A stretch of 49,309 nt of DNA from an uncultured Micrococcales bacterium (GTDB lineage Bacteria > Actinomycetota > Actinomycetes > Actinomycetales > Microbacteriaceae): positions 1 to 49,309 of the forward strand of contig CAJXZO010000006.1 of NCBI GenBank assembly GCA_913062975.1, read 5' to 3'. Under the pieces are notes generated by a model. The model was not told the DNA's origin. It was given only the letters and a program-made list of their open reading frames with translations, and made no database searches. The translations under genes and the position numbers were made by a program. This document shows, piece by piece, positions 1 to 6,511 of the stretch (positions within the stretch are counted from its first letter, which is position 1; each line of letters begins with the position of its first letter).

Positions 1-1
1 T

Positions 2-460
2 AGAGGACAGTTCGTCTCAGAAGGCATTGTCAGTTCCATGCTTTCTATCGGTGCTGGAACCAATGCAAAGGCAACTGGTCGCCAAAACATTTTGTTTCAA
101 TCAAAACTACTTGGGAGATCCAAAGAGGTTGCCCTTGCAACAGTGGAAGATGCAATTGATTTTGGTGAGCTTGGTGAGTTTATAGATCAACCAGTTGAGA
201 CCTATAGCTCTGGTATGAAGATGAAACTAACCTTTTCTGTTGCAACTGCTGTTCACCCACAAATACTCATCATGGATGAGTGGTTATCTGTGGGGGATGA
301 AAACTTTAGAGATAAGGCAAAACAAAGAATCAACAGCCTGGTTGACCAGGCTGAGATTCTTGTTATTGCCTCTCACTCCAAGTCTTTATTGCAATCCACC
401 TGCAACCAGTTCATAAGACTTGATAAGGGTGAGATGACAAGACTGGAGAGTCTTGACTGA
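2..460 (+). CDS. ABC transporter ATPase, polysaccharide-export (Wzt/TagH) type, 3' part
   Basis: The gene enters from the left edge. The frame is open from base 2, and the ATG at 38 is internal to a conserved stretch, so it is not the start. What remains is the second half of a nucleotide-binding domain. It has a YSSGM variant of the ABC signature, a Walker B segment with D-loop (LIMDEWLSVGD) and a switch histidine in ASHSKS. The DEWLSVGD wording and the preceding ENI-like/LLG segment are typical of ATPases that export O-antigen, teichoic acid or other cell-wall polysaccharide. The Walker A motif and the partner permease lie outside the window. It ends 5 bp before a convergent gene. The family call is good; the exported polymer cannot be told. 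Confidence 0.8.
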   Translation, partial: RGQFVSEGIVSSMLSIGAGTNAKATGRQNILFQSKLLGRSKEVALATVEDAIDFGELGEFIDQPVETYSSGMKMKLTFSVATAVHPQILIMDEWLSVGDENFRDKAKQRINSLVDQAEILVIASHSKSLLQSTCNQFIRLDKGEMTRLESLD

Positions 461-465
461 ACCCT

Positions 466-1596
466 CTAGAAAAACATGGGTTGCAAGGTGACACTGAGTA
501 GGTAGACATCTCCGCTGTAAGAATCTCTTGGGTCTCTTGCAATAGTGATTTCAGCAAAACTATTTGCAGTTGCTGATTCACTGAACAAATCGTCGACAGC
601 AACAGATGATCCGAGCTTGCCATCAGATGTTGGTGAAACAGTCTGGGCATCCTCCACTGAGTATGATCCGATAGTGAAGTTGATATCAGATCCCGGTGAG
701 GTGAAATTCACCCCTAAGTTGAAGCCCTTTGTTGTCTCACCGTTTACATGGTTATCAACCATGAATGTAACGGTTGCCTTGATTTCGTCTGCCCCCACCC
801 AAGCATCCGGGGTTGTTATAAATGCATGAGCTTTTTGTCCAACTTCAAATTGCAAAGCAGGCCTCACATAATCACTACTTGGCGTTGAGACAAATTGGAC
901 TGACCTTTCATTGGAGGTTGAAAAAGACCTGACCTTGGTAACTAGATCACTTGGTTGCAGGACTAACTCAATAGATCCATCTCTACCGTCATCACCTTTG
1001 GGGCCTCTCGGTCCTGTGGAACCTGATGGACCCTGTGGGCCGGTCTCTCCCTGAATACCTTGAGGTCCTTGGGCTCCAGTTGCCCCTGTTGCTCCAGTGT
1101 CACCCTTTGGGCCTGCTGGACCCTGGGCACCTGTCGGCCCTGCGGGTCCCTCCTCACCTTGAGGACCAGCAGGTCCCGCCGGGCCTGCGGGACCCGCTGG
1201 TCCCTCAGGGCCCGGTTCGCCCTGCGGTCCAGAGCCGCCTGAACGACCCTTTAGGCTGAATGATTGCTCCCAGCCGTTTTCTGATTTGGGGCCAAACATT
1301 TCACCAGATCTTGTGTTGATGAAGAAATCCCCGATGTTTCCAATCGTTTCATTAGGGTCTTCTTTGCCACTTAAGATCTTGTTGCCGCTGTCTCCTCTTG
1401 GGCCTTCAGTTCCCAGCAAGACAGGAGTTGTTTGAGCGGGGCACTCGTCCCAGTATTTTGAATAACGGACGTCTTTTGTGTCCCACTCAACACAAACCGT
1501 TATTTGCTCTGGTTGAGAGTTGTCTTCCGCGACTGCTGGAATTACGAAAGCCCCAATCAGCGCGGAAACTGCTATTGCGCCTGTTGTTTTTCTCAT
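466..1596 (-). CDS. Secreted collagen-like repeat protein
   Basis: A 376-residue protein with a Sec signal peptide (basic MRKTT, hydrophobic core to about residue 21, AVA-ED cleavage). Residues ~65-116 carry a GNKILSG..IGNIGDFFINT..GEMFGPKS module often found just before bacterial collagen repeats. Residues 117-206 are 30 uninterrupted Gly-X-Y triplets, rich in GPA, GPQ and GDT. Residues 208-376 look beta-rich, with no recognised domain and no LPXTG anchor. The start has a good Shine-Dalgarno site (AGGAGA). A perfect 16-bp palindrome lies about 70 bp upstream (1666-1681), shared with the other secreted-protein genes here. It does not carry the TIG and C-terminal module of its neighbours. A surface fibre or adhesin role is inferred only. 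Confidence 0.85.
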   Translation of the reverse strand: MRKTTGAIAVSALIGAFVIPAVAEDNSQPEQITVCVEWDTKDVRYSKYWDECPAQTTPVLLGTEGPRGDSGNKILSGKEDPNETIGNIGDFFINTRSGEMFGPKSENGWEQSFSLKGRSGGSGPQGEPGPEGPAGPAGPAGPAGPQGEEGPAGPTGAQGPAGPKGDTGATGATGAQGPQGIQGETGPQGPSGSTGPRGPKGDDGRDGSIELVLQPSDLVTKVRSFSTSNERSVQFVSTPSSDYVRPALQFEVGQKAHAFITTPDAWVGADEIKATVTFMVDNHVNGETTKGFNLGVNFTSPGSDINFTIGSYSVEDAQTVSPTSDGKLGSSVAVDDLFSESATANSFAEITIARDPRDSYSGDVYLLSVTLQPMFF

Positions 1597-1665
1597 CTAC
1601 TGGTCTCCTGAAATCTTTTTAGGCATTTAGGTTATGAAAGCATCGAGCGTTAGACATAGTCGCCA

Positions 1666-1681
1666 ATAGGGATATCCCTAT
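1666..1681. promoter_or_regulatory. Palindromic operator, copy 1 (ATAGGGATATCCCTAT)
   Basis: A perfect 16-bp palindrome about 70 bp upstream of the collagen-like gene. Its 14-bp core TAGGGATATCCCTA matches the consensus TRGGGNTANCCCYA found upstream of every secreted-protein gene in the window. Binding by the nearby NarL-type regulator is inferred. Confidence 0.6.
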
Positions 1682-1728
1682 GTTTCTAGAAAGAATCGAA
1701 GAGACTAGGTCCATGTGCTCACAGAGAG

Positions 1729-3543
1729 CTATCCTGTATAAGCAGCTCTCCAGACCCGCTCCCCATCTTGATAGATCTCTAGGGCGTTCTTGCCTTGTTG
1801 AAGCTCAACTGTTCTGACAAGGTAGCTTGTTCCAGCCATTGGGCCATCATCGATGGTTCTTAGCTTTGGATCAGAGCTATCTTCAGCTCTGATCCAAGCT
1901 ATTTCACTGCCGTTTACAAAGAACTGAACCTTGCCTTGATTCTCGGGGCTTTGCGCGTAGAACTTTACTTGATTGTCCGAGACCTTTTTGGTCCAAACTT
2001 TCAGTGAATCGCTCTCGGAGGTTGGCGCTGACTCAACAGCCAAGTTCTTTGAGAGCGTGACTGTTGTGGTGGGCGTGAGCAGTTTCAGAGAGTAATCACC
2101 TGGTTTTTTCTCCTGCGGCACTACAAATTCAACTTCATTAGGATTATCGGGGTTTACCTCAACTTCTATATCTTGAATCAAAACACTGGTTACCGAATCT
2201 AGGCCCGAGCCCTTTACCGACACTTTGCCGCCCGGGGCCACAGAGTCTGTAATTGAGGTCACTACTGGGCCCTCAAAAGGGGTGGGGGCTGAGAATTGTG
2301 GTGTGGGGGCTGAGAATTGTGGTGGGTTGAACAACCTGCAGCTGTCCTCGTAATTTGCAGGCTTCCCAAGTTTTTCCACTCCACCGTCTACCTTGTTCAA
2401 AAACTCATCAGGAAAACAGTAGTTATAAGACGGTGTGTCTCTAAACATATTTTCCTTGTCTGCACTGCTGGAAATATTCCAGTCTCCTAAGTAGTGACTG
2501 AAAGCAGTTGCATCGTCAAACATCCCCTCAAAGGTCGTTGCAGAGGCTACATCCCAATCACTGAGGTCCTGATCGAAAGTGTCGGTGTCTGTAAATGTAT
2601 TTATGAACGAGCCCACCTGACTCACATCCCAGCTAGTGATATCCCCATTGAATTCCAACGCACCGTGAAACATTGATTGCATGGTGCTTACTGCCCCAAT
2701 TTGCCAATTGTTGAGATTTTTGTTGAAACTAGATGCGTCTCTGAGGAACGCTCTGAAATCGGTTACCGATGAAACATCCCAATCCCCAATATCCCCATCA
2801 AAAGCACTGGCACCCCTAAACATTGTTGTCATGGTTGTGACATTGCCAACATCCCAGCTGTTTAGATTCTGATTGAATGAAGTCGCATTTCTAAACATTT
2901 TACTGGTGTCGGTGACGGTCGAGAAATCCCAATTATCAATTGGAGAATTGAAGTTGCCCGCGTTGATGAACATAGAGACAGTTGAACTTAGGTTTGGAGG
3001 GGTGCTGTTTGGAACTGTTGTCAGCTGGTTCTCTCCCCGGAAGGCCAGTTCCCAGTCTTTGATGAAGCTTCCCCATTGGATCACCTCCACGATGCTGCCG
3101 TCATCGCAGCCATCTGGTTTGGCGAAGCCAACGGGCAGCCAACCGTAGTTGACATTCGGATCACCTGAGGCGGGCGTAATCTGAACTATGAATTCGTCAC
3201 CTGCAGAAGCGGAAGTGTTCAAAAGACTACTCCTAGAATTCGTCCAATCACTGGCTGCCAGTGTTGAACCGTCATAACTCACAGTTTTGAAATCTGCAGC
3301 AGAGGCATCGATAGGAACCATGCTTATTTCAAGGTCTGAGCCCCAGTCAGTTCCGTCGGTGAGTGGGAGGCAAATGCCGAGTCCATCCTCGTCTCTGACT
3401 TTCATAACCAGCTCATCTGCTCCGTAAGACCAGCTTGGCGCGGACATAGTTTCGATTTGTTGTTCTGCTGCCTGTGCATGCAGGGGCAAAAACCCCAGAG
3501 CTAAGACGGATACTGCACTCACTGACTTTGAAGTATTCTTCAC
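1729..3543 (-). CDS. Secreted BspA/DUF285-repeat surface protein with TIG and shared C-terminal module
   Basis: A 604-residue protein with a signal peptide (MKNTSKS, hydrophobic stretch, AQA-AE). Residues ~190-370 contain about seven repeats of the DUF285/BspA leucine-rich type (F-N-x-x-L/I-x-x-W-D-x-x-x-V-T-x-M-x-x-M-F). Residues 407-425 are a proline-rich linker with the duplicated phrase QFSAPTP. Residues ~426-505 resemble an IPT/TIG immunoglobulin-like fold. Residues 517-604 are the C-terminal module (WTKK.SDNQ to WRAAYTG), almost identical to that of the next two genes. No LPXTG, transmembrane or choline-binding anchor is visible. BspA-like repeats are usually binding surfaces, so adhesion is plausible. 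A palindrome lies 92 bp upstream. Confidence 0.85.
   Translation of the reverse strand: MKNTSKSVSAVSVLALGFLPLHAQAAEQQIETMSAPSWSYGADELVMKVRDEDGLGICLPLTDGTDWGSDLEISMVPIDASAADFKTVSYDGSTLAASDWTNSRSSLLNTSASAGDEFIVQITPASGDPNVNYGWLPVGFAKPDGCDDGSIVEVIQWGSFIKDWELAFRGENQLTTVPNSTPPNLSSTVSMFINAGNFNSPIDNWDFSTVTDTSKMFRNATSFNQNLNSWDVGNVTTMTTMFRGASAFDGDIGDWDVSSVTDFRAFLRDASSFNKNLNNWQIGAVSTMQSMFHGALEFNGDITSWDVSQVGSFINTFTDTDTFDQDLSDWDVASATTFEGMFDDATAFSHYLGDWNISSSADKENMFRDTPSYNYCFPDEFLNKVDGGVEKLGKPANYEDSCRLFNPPQFSAPTPQFSAPTPFEGPVVTSITDSVAPGGKVSVKGSGLDSVTSVLIQDIEVEVNPDNPNEVEFVVPQEKKPGDYSLKLLTPTTTVTLSKNLAVESAPTSESDSLKVWTKKVSDNQVKFYAQSPENQGKVQFFVNGSEIAWIRAEDSSDPKLRTIDDGPMAGTSYLVRTVELQQGKNALEIYQDGERVWRAAYTG
1734..1936 (-). 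repeat. Near-identical C-terminal module DNA, copy A
   Basis: About 200 bp coding the C-terminal module. It is very similar at the DNA level to copies B (3710-3930) and C (6519-6739). Copy A is the most diverged of the three: it has CTGTATAAGC and ATCATCGATGG where B and C share other bases. Confidence 0.85.
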
Positions 3544-3633
3544 CTCGAAACTCCCCTCATTTGTTCCTATGTCAACTTTTTTTCGAACAAAGAGAGCAAG
3601 TCAACAGTCTGAGTTATCTCAGGAAAATGTTGG

Positions 3634-3651
3634 ACTGGGGTTAACCCCAGT
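3634..3651. promoter_or_regulatory. Palindromic operator, copy 2 (ACTGGGGTTAACCCCAGT)
   Basis: A perfect 18-bp palindrome about 92 bp upstream of the DUF285-repeat gene. Its core TGGGGTTAACCCCA fits TRGGGNTANCCCYA. Confidence 0.6.
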
Positions 3652-3702
3652 TAATCACAAAACACCTCAAGCTGCGGTCAGTATGCGAAGCCAGTGGTCA
3701 AT

Positions 3703-6348
3703 TCACTGCCTTGTATAAGCAGCTCTCCAGATCCGCTCACCATCCTGATAAATCTCTAGGGCGTTCTTGCCTGGCTGAAGATCAACTGTTCTAACAAGGT
3801 AGCTTGTTCCAGCCATCGGGCCCTCGGTAATTGTTCTTAGCTTTGGATCAGAGCTATCTTCAGCTCTGATCCAAGCTATTTCCTCGCCGTCTACGAAGAA
3901 CTGAATCTTTCCTTGGCCCTGGGGGTTTTTGACATATATCTTGGCCTGGGTTTCAGAGATCCTCTTGGTCCAGCCTTGAATTCCGCTTTCCTCAGCAGAG
4001 ATTACCCGGGACAAAACCCGAAGACTGTTTTCTTTTAGCATCGAACCACTCTGGTGGTGGAAAGTGATGCTGTAATCTCCAGCAGATAGTTCCTCGGGAA
4101 TGGTGAAGCTAAGCCTGTCCTCTTCGGCAGTGACCGATACCTCAATGCCATCTACCTCAATGCTTTCAACCAGATGCAGATTTCTTCCCTCAACACTTAC
4201 TGTTTGATTTGCTGGGCCTTCAGCGACTGTTGTCACTACAGGACCAGCAAAGGGAACCGGTGCGCTAAAGGGAGAAGCCACTCGCTCACTCAGTCGGTAA
4301 AGCTCCCAACCACCTTCAACTTGTAAATTCATTGGGTTTGCGGTTCCCAAGAACAACCCTTCACCGGGAGCGGTGGTCATTGTCCTGATTCCGTAGTTTA
4401 GATAATTACCCAATCCGTCATTGGAAACCATTCTGATCTGACCTTCGGCGTTCAAAGCCATTACGTCCGCCCCGTAGCTAAGTGGCTCCAAGAAATCTAT
4501 GGCGCTTAGGACATCTGATTCAAAGAAAGTTATTAGCTCTGCTAGGTCGTTATTGATAGAAACTGCTAAAGCCAGTGCTTGATCATAGGTTTCATTGTCT
4601 ATACCATCATCGGCCAGAGTGTATAGCTCATCGATATCGTCAATCAACTGGTCAACTGTTGATGCAACTGATGTTCCATCCAAGTTTCCCGTTGACTGCA
4701 ATGCAAGCAGAAAACCTTGGACCACCTCATACAAGAAAAAACCAAAGTTTTCTAATGCTGTGTCCGAAACATTGCCCGAGAGTTCTTCCTCTGTTAGAAG
4801 GTTCGATGTAATAGTCTGCAAAATCTGCCCAAGAAACTCAACGGGGTTAAAAAACTCTGGCCCTAGTAATGGGTTTTCCTCTGAGGTTTCATTCACGAAC
4901 TCACCGAATACGGGGATGAGAAGGTAGGACCAGTCCATGGTGCCGATGTAGAGCTCATCGTCGTATTCACTCATCGCCCACATGTAGTTATTGAATGGGT
5001 TGTTGAAACCAGACAGCGCTAGATCTGGCAAAAATTCTCCGGTTGAGGTGTATTCAAAGATGACAAATTGTTCGCTGTAATCAAATGTGGGGAGTGCAGG
5101 GTCACCAAAAACCAGATTCGGGTTGTTTTGAAAACTGCTGTCATCCCATCCCATTGGACTATCGGGGTCATATTCAAACAAGGCCGTTGAGCGCAAGGAG
5201 CCAAGGAATGCAGCTAAGTAGTCTTCATCCTCAAGGCTCAGCTCCAGCTCTTCATACTTATCCAGCACCGCGTTCAAAGAAGTTAGAGGAACATGCATGG
5301 TTCCGAAATAAAGCTTTCCGTTGAAAAACTTCATGGCTCCAACACCGTAGGTGTGAACAATTGCCTCATCTGGCTCGTAATCACTGGCCTGCCAAATAAT
5401 CTCTCCAGAGCCCTCACTGCCAAAGTCATCCATGTCAGTAATCAGATCCGTGCTTGCAACCGTGGCAACGGTTGCAGTTGATGTTGGCCAGGTTCCGAAA
5501 TACATCCGGTCTTCATAAAACTCAAACTCAGCAATTTCACCAGCAGTTGTCACAAAGGATTCATTGAAGCTCAGTGGGTTCTGGCTATCTGAAAACACCA
5601 GTGCTGCACCAGATCCCCCGACCTTGGCAACTCCAGCAACCATTGAGCCTTGATATGGCTTGAGTGTTCTGATGTTGCGATAGCCGTCAATTGTTGCTGA
5701 TTCAACGAATGCTCCGGTTGAAGAGTTGAAAACGAATAGGTTGATACCGCCAGTTAGCGATGGACCACCCAGATACACCAAATTGCCAACAGCTCCTGCA
5801 GCTCTGATGCCAACAGTAGTTGCCGCGCGCTGTTGAGATGCAACATCCATCTGTGAATTGAGTTTTGTTAATTTACCGCTGGAGATGTCCTGCGAATATA
5901 TGCTCGGTGGTCGCCAATCTTTGAACACATCTGGAAGAGGAGAGTCCGCTCCGTCACCCAGCTCACAAACATAGTCATCGACTCCACCCAGATCTCTAAG
6001 GGTTGAAGAAGTCGAGCCAAGATAGGTCCCTGTCACCAAACAGTGGATGTTGGCACCGGTTCCAAAATAAAGCTTGCCGTTTGACTGAGTCAGACCCCAG
6101 ACATATGCCTCGTTGGTTTTTGGGGTTCCTTCTTCGCACTCGCCGTTTACTAATGGTTCGTTGTCGCCAAAGTCAATGAAACACTCGTCTGGCTGCGAAT
6201 CGGCAATCTCTGTGATGATGTGATCTTCATCGGCTATCGCTGGGGATAGGCCGATATGCCCGATGATCAATGCAGCACCGATTGTTGTTGCAATCACTCT
6301 TTTGATAGTTACAACGTTCTCAGAATTGTTGTTGTTCTGGAGTGACAT
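3703..6348 (-). CDS. Secreted beta-propeller-like protein with TIG and shared C-terminal module
   Basis: I place the start at the ATG at 6348 (881 residues), because AGGGGA lies at good spacing before it; an ATG at 6381 would add 11 residues but lacks a clear site. A signal peptide follows a polar, Asn-rich N-terminus (TIKRVIATTIGAALIIGH...AIA-DE). At least six segments of the form GKLYFGTG, NLVYLGGP, RMYFGTWP, KLYFGTMH, ELYIGTMD and GLFLGTAN suggest a beta-propeller. A helical insertion lies near residues 510-620. The last ~170 residues are a TIG-like domain after FSAPVPFAGPVV and the shared C-terminal module, ending WRAAYTRQ. Ligand unknown. It could belong to the same display system as its neighbours. 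Confidence 0.85.
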   Translation of the reverse strand: MSLQNNNNSENVVTIKRVIATTIGAALIIGHIGLSPAIADEDHIITEIADSQPDECFIDFGDNEPLVNGECEEGTPKTNEAYVWGLTQSNGKLYFGTGANIHCLVTGTYLGSTSSTLRDLGGVDDYVCELGDGADSPLPDVFKDWRPPSIYSQDISSGKLTKLNSQMDVASQQRAATTVGIRAAGAVGNLVYLGGPSLTGGINLFVFNSSTGAFVESATIDGYRNIRTLKPYQGSMVAGVAKVGGSGAALVFSDSQNPLSFNESFVTTAGEIAEFEFYEDRMYFGTWPTSTATVATVASTDLITDMDDFGSEGSGEIIWQASDYEPDEAIVHTYGVGAMKFFNGKLYFGTMHVPLTSLNAVLDKYEELELSLEDEDYLAAFLGSLRSTALFEYDPDSPMGWDDSSFQNNPNLVFGDPALPTFDYSEQFVIFEYTSTGEFLPDLALSGFNNPFNNYMWAMSEYDDELYIGTMDWSYLLIPVFGEFVNETSEENPLLGPEFFNPVEFLGQILQTITSNLLTEEELSGNVSDTALENFGFFLYEVVQGFLLALQSTGNLDGTSVASTVDQLIDDIDELYTLADDGIDNETYDQALALAVSINNDLAELITFFESDVLSAIDFLEPLSYGADVMALNAEGQIRMVSNDGLGNYLNYGIRTMTTAPGEGLFLGTANPMNLQVEGGWELYRLSERVASPFSAPVPFAGPVVTTVAEGPANQTVSVEGRNLHLVESIEVDGIEVSVTAEEDRLSFTIPEELSAGDYSITFHHQSGSMLKENSLRVLSRVISAEESGIQGWTKRISETQAKIYVKNPQGQGKIQFFVDGEEIAWIRAEDSSDPKLRTITEGPMAGTSYLVRTVDLQPGKNALEIYQDGERIWRAAYTRQ
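3710..3930 (-). repeat. Near-identical C-terminal module DNA, copy B
   Basis: About 220 bp, almost base-for-base identical to copy C (6519-6739), with only scattered substitutions. The flanking domains differ completely. Such a pattern suggests recent duplication or gene conversion of the tail alone. Confidence 0.85.
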
Positions 6349-6451
6349 TTGATCCCCTAGTGGTTTGCCAAGATGATGCATTGATTTAGCTAAACCATAC
6401 TCTGCTTGGTCTGCAATGACCCCTTTTCAAAACTTGGAGACAGCCAAAACG

Positions 6452-6465
6452 TAGGGTTATCCCTA
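6452..6465. promoter_or_regulatory. Palindromic operator, copy 3 (TAGGGTTATCCCTA)
   Basis: A 14-bp palindrome apart from the central TTAT. It lies about 104 bp upstream of the chosen start of the propeller-like gene and matches TRGGGNTANCCCYA. Confidence 0.6.
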
Positions 6466-6511
6466 TAGAAATCAAACCAAACTGATACAACCTTGCTAAA
6501 AGCTCATTGCA

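Noticed and set aside
963-1259. Open frames on both strands across the collagen region
   Set aside because: They are by-products of the GC-rich Gly-X-Y codons; only the 466-1596 minus frame has a signal peptide and ribosome site.
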